A DNA stretch of 64,000 bases from Marinobacter mangrovi (GTDB taxonomy: Bacteria > Pseudomonadota > Gammaproteobacteria > Pseudomonadales > Oleiphilaceae). The notes beneath the pieces were generated by a model. It saw only the letters and a list, made by a program, of their open reading frames with translations, made no database searches and was not told where the DNA came from. Below are positions 7,700 to 18,266 of the stretch, in pieces (position 1 is the first letter of the stretch; each line of letters starts with the position of its first letter). The stretch is taken from the NCBI RefSeq assembly GCF_016798325.1, contig NZ_JAERVO010000006.1:1-64000 (forward strand). Reading direction: 5' to 3'. A program made the position numbers and the translations under genes.

Positions 7700-8272
7700 T
7701 CAAGCTACTAGGAAAGCTCCAGTTGCTGCCAGGGCTGCGCCAATGGCCTGGGAAACGCGGTTGTCGGTTTTCATCAGCAGCGCGCCGAGACCACGACCAG
7801 CAAAGGCGATGATCAGGGTGGCGATGCCGAAGCCGGCCATGTACGCCATGAAGTGAGAGCCCGCCGGCATTTCAGCGCCGTGGGCGTAGCCGTGGAAGAT
7901 CATGAAGGCGGCGACCAGCGAGCCGCCCACGGCGGTCGGCAGTTTGGCCAGGGTGGCGATCAGTACGCCTGCCAGCATGACGGACAGCGCAATGCCGGTT
8001 TCAACGCCCGGGATGCTCAGACCCGCGAAGGCCAAGCCTGCTCCCAGGAACATGCCGCCGATCATGAACAGCGGCGTGCCGCGTTTCATCCAGCCGCTCT
8101 GGCGCATGCTCCAGAAGCCGATGGCGGCCATGGCCAGCAGGTGGTCGAGGCCCAGCATGGGGTGCAGCAGGCCGCTGGTGAAGCCGCCCTGGCCGTGGCC
8201 CGGGTGGGCAGACGCGGCGGTGGCGGTCAGCATGAGGCCGGCGGTGAGCAGGGTTTTGGTGAGTCGTGTCAT
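7700..8272 (-). CDS. ureJ: HupE/UreJ-family nickel permease
   Basis: The product has 190 residues, with a signal-like first segment and about six hydrophobic helices. The family hallmark HPGHGQGGFTSGLLHPMLGLDHLLAM, with His and Asp residues clustered after the signal segment, is clear. HupE/UreJ proteins are thought to import Ni2+ for nickel enzymes. Its position as the last gene after ureG supports supply of nickel to urease. GGAG precedes the ATG. The gap to ureG is 48 bp, consistent with co-transcription. Confidence 0.93.
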   Translation of the reverse strand: MTRLTKTLLTAGLMLTATAASAHPGHGQGGFTSGLLHPMLGLDHLLAMAAIGFWSMRQSGWMKRGTPLFMIGGMFLGAGLAFAGLSIPGVETGIALSVMLAGVLIATLAKLPTAVGGSLVAAFMIFHGYAHGAEMPAGSHFMAYMAGFGIATLIIAFAGRGLGALLMKTDNRVSQAIGAALAATGAFLVA

Positions 8273-8320
8273 GGTTATCTCCGTTTAACTGCAATCCAAT
8301 TTGTTTGGTGTGGGCCGATC

Positions 8321-8959
<639 letters not shown>

Positions 8960-9015
8960 GGTGTGTTCCTCATCGTTGTTTGTTTTCAAAGGCCTCCACC
9001 GGGCGTCGAAGCAGT

Positions 9016-9108
9016 CAGGCATCCAGCTTCCGGGACATCCCACAGCAGGGATGCTGTGGGTAGCGTACAGGGACGTATGTATAGCGCGTCCCGGAAGCTG
9101 GGTGCCTG
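9016..9108. repeat. 93-bp palindromic element between ureF and ureG
   Basis: The 21-bp ends are inverted copies with one mismatch (9016-9036 and 9088-9108, core cagcttccgggac / gtcccggaagctg). Inside is a perfect 9-bp stem, cccacagca / tgctgtggg (9039-9060). In RNA this would form a strong structure in the middle of the ure transcript. It looks like a REP/MITE-type insertion rather than part of either gene. Confidence 0.85.
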
Positions 9109-9133
9109 TCTGCGCACCTCAGTCGAAGCCCTC

Positions 9134-9823
9134 CTAACTTCTGAACAGTCTTGAATACTGTGTTTCGTGGTGCGCGGACGCGAGTGCCAGACCCGGCAGG
9201 ATCGGGCCCAGTTCGTCGTCCTTCAGCACCAGTGCGTTATCCACGGCCCTCACCAGTGCCGGGCGCAGTTGTTCGGTCAGCCGCTGGGCGGCGGTGTGCC
9301 CGAGGGGCAGCGCCTTGCAGGCCACGGCGAGCTGGTTTTCCAGCCAGGCCCAGGCGAAGCCGAGCAGGGTCTGGCGCACGGGCACGTGGCGCTGGTGCGC
9401 GGCCCAGGCGAAGACGGTGACGTAACCCGGCTCGTGGGGCATCTGGCCGTCTTCCGGCATCAGCTCCAGGCTGGTGAGCAGGCGCGTGAGGGCGGAGCCC
9501 AGGCGGACGTCCTCGTCGCTCAGCTCGGCGGTTTCCCGGGTGGCGTGGAGCCAGTCGTTCCACTGCGCCAGGGTCGCGGCGTCGCCGTCGGCCCAGGCCT
9601 GTTGCTGGCGTGCCAGCACGGGCAGTTCGCAGCGGGTGAGGCCGTCGTCCAGCACGCCCGCCAGCCACTGGCCCAGGTCGGCCTCGTTGCGCACCCAGTC
9701 CAGCTCGAAGGCGCTTTCCAGCCCCTGGGACCAGGCAAAGGCCCCGATGGGCAGCGCCGGGCTGACCAGTTGCAGCAGGCCGAGCAGGCTGAGATCCGCC
9801 ATGGGCGATGCCTCAGTGGACAT
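9134..9823 (-). CDS. ureF: Urease accessory protein UreF
   Basis: The product is 229 residues from MSTEASPMADLSLL, with GGGAG upstream. The more distal in-frame starts only read through the His-rich 3' end of ureE in another frame. It shows the UreF pattern LLQLVSPALPIGAFAWSQGLE near the N-terminus and TRETAELSDED in the middle, in an all-helical protein. UreF bridges the UreD-bound apo-urease and UreG during nickel-site assembly. The start overlaps ureE by 11 bp, indicating coupling. Confidence 0.97.
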   Translation of the reverse strand: MSTEASPMADLSLLGLLQLVSPALPIGAFAWSQGLESAFELDWVRNEADLGQWLAGVLDDGLTRCELPVLARQQQAWADGDAATLAQWNDWLHATRETAELSDEDVRLGSALTRLLTSLELMPEDGQMPHEPGYVTVFAWAAHQRHVPVRQTLLGFAWAWLENQLAVACKALPLGHTAAQRLTEQLRPALVRAVDNALVLKDDELGPILPGLALASAHHETQYSRLFRS

Positions 9824-10367
9824 GGTCGCTCCCGTGTCCATGGCTGTGCGGGTGATCGTGGTCGTGATCGTGCGAATGGCCGTGGCTGTGTCCATGGCCA
9901 TGACTGTGACCGTGGGAATGCCCCGCCTGGGAATAGGCGCCCGGCTCGGGATCGAACGGGGCCTGGTGGTGCTTCAGGGTGGCGCCGAGGCGTTCGGCCA
10001 GTTCTTCCAGCACGTGGTCCGGCGGGAAGCGGACCCAGCCGGTCTGCTCATCGATGGTGCCGATGGCCAGCTGTACGTGGCGGTTGCCCAGGTGGTAGCA
10101 CAGGCGCGCCAGCGGCAGGCCCGCCGGGATCTGGGCGGTGACCACCGGCTCGTCGGCGGCGCGGATGCGGACCACTTCGCCGCCGGCGGATTGCAGGCAG
10201 TCGCCGTCCCGCAGCACGGGGCCGCGATCCAGGAACAGGCCCACATCGGTGCCGTTGTCGGTGGTGGCCCGCAGGCGGCCGCGGATGCGCAGCTCGAACG
10301 GCAGGGTCAGGCTGTCGAAGATTTCCGCGGGCTCGACCGGGGCGATACGTTGTGTCAGTTCAATCAT
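9813..10367 (-). CDS. ureE: Urease accessory nickel chaperone UreE with long His-rich tail
   Basis: The product has 184 residues. The first 145 or so match UreE: an N-terminal peptide-binding-like domain, then a metal-binding domain with the conserved CYHLGNRH motif. From about residue 151 the protein becomes an extended HGHSHGHG/HDHDHDH-type tail, which in some UreE proteins stores several Ni2+ ions. It delivers nickel to the UreDFG complex. The gene starts 10 bp after ureC. Confidence 0.97.
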   Translation of the reverse strand: MIELTQRIAPVEPAEIFDSLTLPFELRIRGRLRATTDNGTDVGLFLDRGPVLRDGDCLQSAGGEVVRIRAADEPVVTAQIPAGLPLARLCYHLGNRHVQLAIGTIDEQTGWVRFPPDHVLEELAERLGATLKHHQAPFDPEPGAYSQAGHSHGHSHGHGHSHGHSHDHDHDHPHSHGHGSDHVH

Positions 10368-10377
10368 GCGGGCGTCC

Positions 10378-12077
<1,700 letters not shown>

Positions 12078-12081
<4 letters not shown>

Positions 12082-12410
12082 GGCTGGCCTCCTGCTTTCT
12101 TCTTGTCCACGGCGCCCATGACCTCGCCCCGGAAGCCGTAGATCTCGCGCTTGCCCGCGTAGGGAATCAGGGTGACTTCGCGGGTCTGGCCCGGCTCGAA
12201 GCGGATCGCGGTGCCGGCGGCGATGTCCAGCCGGTAGCCGGTGGCCTTCTTGCGGTCAAAGGTGAGCGCCGGGTTGGCTTCGGCAAAGTGGTAGTGGGAG
12301 CCGATCTGCACCGGGCGGTCGCCGGTGTTGCCCACCTCGACGGTGATGCGCTCGCGGCCGGCGCAGAGCTCGATGTCGCCGTCCTTGATCTGGTATTCGC
12401 CGGGAATCAT
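12078..12410 (-). CDS. ureB: Urease beta subunit
   Basis: The product has 110 residues with the UreB signature [20 protein letters not shown] and the conserved [11 protein letters not shown] segment. It is a beta-rich structural subunit that packs on UreC in the (ABC)3 trimer and contributes to the active-site flap environment. It is separated from ureA by 11 bp and overlaps ureC by 4 bp, so the three structural genes are tightly coupled. Confidence 0.99.
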
Positions 12411-12421
12411 CTGCGGGCTCC

Positions 12422-12724
12422 TTACACAATCGGGTTATGAACGGTGACCAGCTTCGTTCCATCTGGGAACGTCGCTTCCACCTGGACTTCGTCGACCATT
12501 TCCGCGACGCCTTCCATCACGTCGTCCCGGGTCAGCACTTCGGTGCCCAGGCTCATGAGTTCCGCGACGGTGCGGCCTTCGCGGGCGCCCTCGAGGATTT
12601 CGGCGCTGATCAGGGCCACGGATTCCGGGTAGTTGAGCTTGAGGCCCTTGGCCTTGCGACGCTCGGCGAGCAGAGCTGCGGTGAACAGCATCAGCTTGTC
12701 TTTGTCTCTGGGGGTGAGTTCCAT
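12422..12724 (-). CDS. ureA: Urease gamma subunit
   Basis: The product has 100 residues, starting [23 protein letters not shown], with the conserved [21 protein letters not shown] helix and a C-terminal VTVHNPI. This is the standard small separate gamma subunit, as in enterobacterial and pseudomonad ureases, rather than a gamma-beta fusion. It is the first structural subunit gene and is preceded by a 205-bp repeat-containing gap after ureD. Confidence 0.99.
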   Translation of the reverse strand: MELTPRDKDKLMLFTAALLAERRKAKGLKLNYPESVALISAEILEGAREGRTVAELMSLGTEVLTRDDVMEGVAEMVDEVQVEATFPDGTKLVTVHNPIV

Positions 12725-12767
12725 CGTCGTAACTCCGTTGTTTGCGATGTTCTTTTGTCTTTTATGG

Positions 12768-12916
12768 TGTAGCCGACGCTTTAGCTTCGGAGCGGGCCGT
12801 AGGACCGCCGGATGTTGGCCGGGCGTCTGGCGACGCCTCCGAAGCTGAAGCGTCGGCTACATTGGTTCGTGCTTCCTGTTCTTGGTGACGCCTCCGAAGC
12901 TGAAGCATCGGCTACA
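12768..12916. repeat. REP-like family A, three copies between ureD and ureA
   Basis: One forward copy (12768-12793, tgtagccgacgctttagctt...) and two inverted copies (12837-12862 and 12892-12916, ctccgaagctgaagcgtcgg...) fill the ureD-ureA gap. The two inverted copies also share the following attggttcgtgc. Forward and inverted copies can pair into large hairpins in the ure mRNA. The same motif recurs at about 28.7, 33.9, 34.2, 62.2 and 62.4 kb. Confidence 0.9.
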
Positions 12917-12929
12917 TTGGTTCGTGCAT

Positions 12930-13850
12930 CTATGTGAGCCAGATGCGCGGTATGTGCGCCTCCTGCCCGGTCAATCCCGGCCTCAGGATCTCCCACGCCT
13001 GCTGGCAAATGGCCCAGGCTTCGTTGCGTTCGTGTCCGATGTAGCGCAGCAGCAACACGCCCCGGCGGCGGGTGACCGCCCATCTCGGGTTCGCGGTGAT
13101 CTGCTCGCGCAGGGCTTCGATGGCTTCGTTTTCATCCCCTAGACCCACCGCCCACAGCGTGGCCTGGACGGTGCTGCCGCCCTGCCCCCAGTGGCCCTTG
13201 AACCGGGGATGCGTCGGGTCCATCGGCTGGCGTTCGATCCACAGGGGGCGGCCGTCGCGGGTCAGGCGGAAGCGTTGTTCCAGGTGGCCGCTGACGAACG
13301 GCAGATCCCCCACCGGACGGCCGAGGGCCAGCACTTCCCAGCCAATGCAGCGGGCCGATCCGGTGAGGTCGATGGTGGTGGTCTGTTCACCCCGTGAGCC
13401 GTCGAAGGCGAGGGTTTCCTGGGGCAGCCATTCCAGGGTGGCGCCGTCGGCCACGTTCAGGTGCGTGTGCTGGGCCCAGGCGACGCCGTGGCTGTCTGCC
13501 TTGTAGAGCTTGGCGGCGGCGGGCGTGGTCAGCAGCGCGTGCGCGCCTTCCGCCAACGAGGCGGTGATGGACAGCGCGTCACCGCTCACCAGTCCGCCGG
13601 GCGGATGCAGCAGGTACACGTGGCAGCAGCCGTCGCGGCCTTCCGGGTAGAAGGGTTTCTGGACCCGCAGCGGGCCGTAGTGGCGGCGGCGAACCAGTCG
13701 GGTGATGCGCTGCAGCGACTCGCGCCGGGCTTCGAAACCCAGTTCGATGGACGCCGCCCAGCGCCGCCCGGTATCGAAGCGGTGGCCCGAGTCGTTGGCG
13801 GACTCGCGGTCGTTGGGCAGCGGCGTGTTCAGGGGGGCAAAAATCGTCAT
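12930..13850 (-). CDS. ureD: Urease accessory protein UreD
   Basis: The product has 306 residues. It carries the UreD/UreH core LRVQKPFYPEGRDGCCHVYLLHPPGGLVSGD at about 62-92, TPAAAKLYK, and WLPQETLAFDG. UreD binds apo-urease and provides the channel for nickel delivery with UreF and UreG. Its ATG overlaps the urtE stop in ATGA, so the urea transporter and urease assembly genes are transcriptionally and translationally joined. Confidence 0.97.
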   Translation of the reverse strand: MTIFAPLNTPLPNDRESANDSGHRFDTGRRWAASIELGFEARRESLQRITRLVRRRHYGPLRVQKPFYPEGRDGCCHVYLLHPPGGLVSGDALSITASLAEGAHALLTTPAAAKLYKADSHGVAWAQHTHLNVADGATLEWLPQETLAFDGSRGEQTTTIDLTGSARCIGWEVLALGRPVGDLPFVSGHLEQRFRLTRDGRPLWIERQPMDPTHPRFKGHWGQGGSTVQATLWAVGLGDENEAIEALREQITANPRWAVTRRRGVLLLRYIGHERNEAWAICQQAWEILRPGLTGQEAHIPRIWLT

Positions 13851-14545
13851 ACGGTCAGGTGCTGCTTGATGAGTGCGTCGGACAGCTCGGCGATCTCGCC
13901 TTCAGCCACACGACGGCCCCGGTCCATGATGGCGAAACGGTCGGCGTACTTGCGGGCAAACGGCAGTTTCTGTTCCACCAGCAGCACGGTCAGACCGTCT
14001 TCCTCGATCAGCTTGCGGATGACCTCGCCGATCTGGGCGACGATGTTGGGCTGGATGCCCTCGCCCGGTTCGTCGAGGATCAGCAGGCGCGGTTCGATCA
14101 CCAGTGCCCGGCCGATGGCCAGTTGCTGTTGCTGGCCGCCGGAGAGGTCGCCGCCGCGGCGATTCTTCATTTCCCTGAGCACCGGGAACAGCTCGTAGAC
14201 CCGTTCCGGGATGGTCTTGCTGCCGTCCTGCCGCACGGCCAGGCCGGTGCGCAGGTTTTCCTCGACGGTCAGCAGCGGAAAAATCTGCCGCCCCTGGGGA
14301 ACATAGCCGATGCCCAGACGGGAGCGGTCCTCGATCTTGCGTTGGGTCAATTCCACGTCGCCGGCGAACAGGATGCGGCCGTCCTTGACGCTTTCCTCAC
14401 CCATGACGCATTTCATCAGGGTGGTCTTGCCCACGCCGTTGCGGCCCATGACGCAGGTGCACTGGCCCTGGGGCACGTCCAGGTCGAGGTCCCAGAGGGT
14501 GTGGCTCTCGCCGTAGAACTGGTTGAGTTTTTCGATCTTGAGCAT
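13847..14545 (-). CDS. urtE: Urea ABC transporter ATP-binding protein UrtE
   Basis: The product is a 232-residue ATPase of the LivF type. The Walker A GRNGVGKTT, signature LSGGQQQQ and Walker B LLILDEPGEGIQP motifs are all visible. The GIQPN variant after Walker B and the context fit UrtE. It energises urea import with UrtD on the cytosolic face of the UrtBC permease. The start overlaps urtD by one base (TGATG). Confidence 0.97.
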   Translation of the reverse strand: MLKIEKLNQFYGESHTLWDLDLDVPQGQCTCVMGRNGVGKTTLMKCVMGEESVKDGRILFAGDVELTQRKIEDRSRLGIGYVPQGRQIFPLLTVEENLRTGLAVRQDGSKTIPERVYELFPVLREMKNRRGGDLSGGQQQQLAIGRALVIEPRLLILDEPGEGIQPNIVAQIGEVIRKLIEEDGLTVLLVEQKLPFARKYADRFAIMDRGRRVAEGEIAELSDALIKQHLTV

Positions 14546-15369
14546 CAGGCGCCCTCCCCCAGATAGACTTCGATCACCTTGGGATCGTTGGACACGTCGT
14601 CCATAGAACCTTCCGCCAGCACGCTGCCCTGATGCAGGACGGTGACGGTGCGGGCGATGGAGCGGACGAAGCCCATGTCGTGCTCGACGACGACCACGGA
14701 CTGCTTACCCGCCAGGCTGGTGAGCAGTTCGGCGGTGCGCTCCATTTCCTGTTCGGTCATGCCGGCGACGGGTTCGTCCACCAGCAGCAGGCGCGGCTTC
14801 TGCATCAGCAGCATGCCGATCTCCAGCCACTGTTTCTGGCCGTGGGAGAGGATGCCCGCCTCGCGGTGGCGCAGGTCGGTGAGGCCGATGGTGGTCAACA
14901 CTTCGTCGATGCGGGCCTTGGCCTCGCCGGTGAGTCGGGCGGTCAGGGTCGGCAGCACCCGCTTGTCGGTGGCCATGGCCAGCTCGAGGTTTTCGAACAC
15001 GGTCAGGGCCTCGAACACGGTGGGCTTCTGGAACTTGCGGCCGATGCCGAGGCTGGCGATGTCCGGCTCGTTCATCGTCAGCAGGTTGTGACGGCTGCCG
15101 AACCAGACCGAGCCCACGTCCGGGCGGGTCTTGCCGGTGATGATGTCCATCATCGTGGTCTTGCCCGCGCCGTTGGGACCGATGATGCAGCGCAGCTCGC
15201 CGTCGTCGATGGTCAGGTTCAGGTTGTTGATGGCCCGGAAGCCGTCGAAGCTGACGGTGACGTCTTCCAGGTAGAGGATCGGCCCGTGACGGACGTCCAC
15301 CGGGGACGCCGTCGGGGTCAGGAAATCAAAGACCCGGTCGCGGTGGGTCAGCTCGCTCATGATGCTCAT
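14545..15369 (-). CDS. urtD: Urea ABC transporter ATP-binding protein UrtD
   Basis: The product has 274 residues. It is a LivG-type ATPase with a 30-residue N-terminal extension before LEDVTVSFDGF. Walker A is GPNGAGKTT, the signature is the family-typical LSHGQKQWLE and Walker B is LLLVDEPVAGM. It pairs with UrtE. The start overlaps urtC by 4 bp, and a second ATG three codons later is an alternative. Confidence 0.97.
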   Translation of the reverse strand: MSIMSELTHRDRVFDFLTPTASPVDVRHGPILYLEDVTVSFDGFRAINNLNLTIDDGELRCIIGPNGAGKTTMMDIITGKTRPDVGSVWFGSRHNLLTMNEPDIASLGIGRKFQKPTVFEALTVFENLELAMATDKRVLPTLTARLTGEAKARIDEVLTTIGLTDLRHREAGILSHGQKQWLEIGMLLMQKPRLLLVDEPVAGMTEQEMERTAELLTSLAGKQSVVVVEHDMGFVRSIARTVTVLHQGSVLAEGSMDDVSNDPKVIEVYLGEGA

Positions 15370-16511
15370 GCGGTGGCCTCCTTGCCGCTGGTGGGTGCTT
15401 CGGATTCATCATCCGTTTTCTTTTTCAGGCCCGGGAGCAGGCCAGCGATGCCCTTGGGCAGGAACACGGTGACCAGCACGAACAGCGCGCCCAGGGCGAA
15501 CAGCCACGCGTCCGGCATGATGCCGGTGAACACGGTCTTGGCGTAGTTGACGATGATCGCGCCGATGACCGCCCCGTAGAGCGTCGCGCGGCCGCCGAGA
15601 GCCACCCACACCACGATCTCGATGGAGAACAGCGGCGAGAATTCACTGGGGTTGATGATGCCCACCTGAGGCACGTAAAGCGCCCCGGCGACGCCCGCCA
15701 GCATGGCGGAGACCACGAACACGAACAGCTGCACCCGTTCCACCCGATAGCCTAGGAACCGCGTGCGCGCCTCGGCGTCCCGGCAGGCCACGCTGACCCG
15801 GCCCAGCTTGGAGGTGACGATGGCGCGGCAGATCACGTAGCCCACCGCCAGCGCGATGCCGGTGGCGATGAACAAGCCGAGGCGGGCGGCGTCGGTGCGC
15901 AGGTCGAAGCCGAGGATGTCCTTGAAGTCGGTCAGCCCGTTGTTGCCGCCGAAGCCCATCTCGTTGCGGAAGAAGGCCAGCATCAGGGCGAAGGTCAGCG
16001 CCTGGGTGATGATCGACAGGTAGACGCCGGTTACCCGCGAGCGGAAGGCGAGGAAGCCGAACACCAGCGCCAGCAGGCCCGGGGCCAGCAGCACCATGAT
16101 GAAGGCGAACCAGGCCATGTCGAAGCCGTGCCAGTACCAGGGCAGCGAGTCCCAGTTCAGGAACACCATGAAGTCCGGCAGGGTCGGGTCGCCGTAGACG
16201 CCGCGATCGCCGATCTGGCGCATCAGGTACATGCCCATGGCGTAGCCGCCGAGGGCAAAGAAGGCGCCGTGGCCCAGGCTGAGGATACCGAGGTAGCCCC
16301 AGACCAGATCCACCGCCACCGCCAGCAGTGCGTAGCACAGGTACTTGCCCAGCAGGGTGACGGTGTAGGAACTCACGTACAGGGCGCTGCCTTCCGGCAT
16401 CACCAGGTGCAGCACGGAAACGACCATGACGGCCAGGAACAGCACGCCCAGGAAGATCTGGGTCGAGCGCTCAGTAAACGGGCGTGTGAGCCAGGATTGG
16501 GAGTAACTCAT
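15366..16511 (-). CDS. urtC: Urea ABC transporter permease UrtC
   Basis: The product has 381 residues with about ten hydrophobic segments and the LivM-type permease motif CRDAEARTRFLGYRVERVQL. The N-terminal YLGILSLGHGAFFALGGYAMGMYLM is typical of UrtC. It forms the membrane channel with UrtB. The C-terminus is a short polar tail (KKKTDDESEAPTSGKEATA). It starts 3 bp after urtB. Confidence 0.97.
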   Translation of the reverse strand: MSYSQSWLTRPFTERSTQIFLGVLFLAVMVVSVLHLVMPEGSALYVSSYTVTLLGKYLCYALLAVAVDLVWGYLGILSLGHGAFFALGGYAMGMYLMRQIGDRGVYGDPTLPDFMVFLNWDSLPWYWHGFDMAWFAFIMVLLAPGLLALVFGFLAFRSRVTGVYLSIITQALTFALMLAFFRNEMGFGGNNGLTDFKDILGFDLRTDAARLGLFIATGIALAVGYVICRAIVTSKLGRVSVACRDAEARTRFLGYRVERVQLFVFVVSAMLAGVAGALYVPQVGIINPSEFSPLFSIEIVVWVALGGRATLYGAVIGAIIVNYAKTVFTGIMPDAWLFALGALFVLVTVFLPKGIAGLLPGLKKKTDDESEAPTSGKEATA

Positions 16512-16514
16512 GGA

Positions 16515-18119
16515 TCAGCCCTCTGCCGCTCGGCCCTTTTGCGGGAATAATCCGCGCGGGCGTTTCTGGATGAACAGGATGATGAAGACCAGCACCAGGA
16601 TCTTGGCCAGGACGGCGCCCGCCCAGGGTTCCAGCAGCTGGTTGATGGTGCCCAGCGACAGACCGGCCACCAGCGTGCCCCACAGGTTCCCGACGCCGCC
16701 GAACACCACCACCATGAAAGAGTCGATGATGTAGTTCTGGCCCAGGTTGGGACCGACGTTGGTAATCTGCGACAGGGCCACGCCCGCCAGCCCGGCAACG
16801 CCGGAGCCGAGGGCGAAGGTCATGATGTCCACCTTGGTGGCCTTGATGCCCATGGAGCGGGCCATGGCGCGGTTCTGGGTGACGGCGCGCACTTCCAGAC
16901 CCAGGCGGGTCTTGCGCATGATCAGCATCAGGCCGACGAACACAACCAGCGCGAAGCCGATGATGTAGAGCCGGTTCAGCGTGAGTGACAGGGCCTCGTT
17001 CACCATGATGGAGCCGCTCATCCAGTCCGGCGTGACCACCGTGCGGTTGAGCGGGGAAATGACGGTCCGGACCAGCTGCTGCAGTACCAGGCTGATGCCG
17101 AAGGTGGCCAGCAGGGTTTCCAGCGGGCGGCCCTTCAGGAACTGGATGACGCTGCGCTCGATGGCCACGCCCGCCAGCGCGGAGACCAGGAAGCCCGCCG
17201 GGATGGACAGGATCAGCGCCAGTCCCGGCTGACCCGGCAGCATCTGCTGCATGCCCCAGGTGGTGTAGGCGCCGAGCATGATCAGCTCGCCGTGGGCCAT
17301 GTTGATCACGCCCATGACGCCGAAGGTGATGGCCAGGCCGATGGCCGCCAGCACCAGCACGGAACCGAGCGACAGGCCGAAGTACAGGGTCTCGGCGGCG
17401 CGGTTCCATTTGAGTTTGGTTTCGATGGAGGCCAGCGCGTCCTGGGCCGCTTGCTTGAGGGCCGGATCGTCGCTGTAGGTGGCGCTGTTCAGGGCGGCGC
17501 GGGCTTCGGAGTTGAGGCTGCCGGAGAGCGTCTTCACGGCCCCGATGTCGCCCTGCTCTTCCACCTTGTAGATCGCCAGGGCCTCGTCCAGCGTGGCCTT
17601 GACGTCGGCGTCTTCCTCGCTGGCCATCAGCTCGGTCAGCTTCTTGGCCATGGCTTCATCAACGTTGCCGCGCAGGCCCCGGGCCGCTTCCAGACGCTTG
17701 TCGGCGTCGTTCACGGTCAGGTCGATGACCGAGAGGATGCCGTCGATCTCGCTGCGCAGGGAGTTGTTGACGCGGATGGTATCCAGGTCGCGGCGGGAGA
17801 TCTCGCCCAGGTCGTCGCCGGTCAGGGCGTCCTGGACGGTCCAGTTGCGGCCGCGGTTGGACAGTACGATGACGAATTTTCCGGAGTCCTCAACTTTAGC
17901 GAGCTTTCCGGCGGAGAAGGCTTCCAGCCAGCCCCGGGCCCGCTCGTCGCCACTGCGGGCGATCTCACCGGCGATCTTCCCTTTCTGGGCGTAGGAAGCG
18001 TCCGCCAGTTGGGTCAGTAACGACTGCGCCTGCTCGTCGTTGGCCTGGGCGTGCCCCAGCACCGGCAACGACAGCAGGCAGACAATAAGCAGCTGTTTGA
18101 GCGATCGGATGATGCTCAT
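16515..18119 (-). CDS. urtB: Urea ABC transporter permease UrtB
   Basis: The product has 534 residues. A signal-like N-terminus (to about 26) and a soluble, helical, probably periplasmic domain of about 210 residues precede a LivH-type permease domain (from about 245, LGSVLVLAAIGLAITFGVMGVINMAHGELIMLGAY). The N-terminal extension distinguishes UrtB from branched-chain amino acid permeases. It pairs with UrtC. It follows urtA after a 147-bp gap containing two hairpins. Confidence 0.97.
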   Translation of the reverse strand: MSIIRSLKQLLIVCLLSLPVLGHAQANDEQAQSLLTQLADASYAQKGKIAGEIARSGDERARGWLEAFSAGKLAKVEDSGKFVIVLSNRGRNWTVQDALTGDDLGEISRRDLDTIRVNNSLRSEIDGILSVIDLTVNDADKRLEAARGLRGNVDEAMAKKLTELMASEEDADVKATLDEALAIYKVEEQGDIGAVKTLSGSLNSEARAALNSATYSDDPALKQAAQDALASIETKLKWNRAAETLYFGLSLGSVLVLAAIGLAITFGVMGVINMAHGELIMLGAYTTWGMQQMLPGQPGLALILSIPAGFLVSALAGVAIERSVIQFLKGRPLETLLATFGISLVLQQLVRTVISPLNRTVVTPDWMSGSIMVNEALSLTLNRLYIIGFALVVFVGLMLIMRKTRLGLEVRAVTQNRAMARSMGIKATKVDIMTFALGSGVAGLAGVALSQITNVGPNLGQNYIIDSFMVVVFGGVGNLWGTLVAGLSLGTINQLLEPWAGAVLAKILVLVFIILFIQKRPRGLFPQKGRAAEG

Positions 18120-18204
18120 GGTTGCGTCCTATCCAATGTGAATCCTTGTGGCGGCGACGCTTCGAAAAAGGGCTGTGACAACCCAACGACAGTCCCTTTC
18201 GGAA

Positions 18205-18250
18205 ACGCCCGCCCTGTGCCTTGAGGTGGGCGGGTGCCCCGAAGGACACC
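18205..18250 (-). terminator. Hairpins between urtA and urtB, possible attenuating terminator
   Basis: Just past the urtA stop the transcript can form a 7-bp stem closed by a TTCG tetraloop (18233-18250), followed by a cccgccc / gggcggg stem (18208-18234). No long U-run follows, so this is more likely a 3' stabiliser or partial terminator that keeps the binding protein in excess over the membrane subunits. Confidence 0.45.
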
Positions 18251-18266
18251 CGCACCGGATGGTGCC

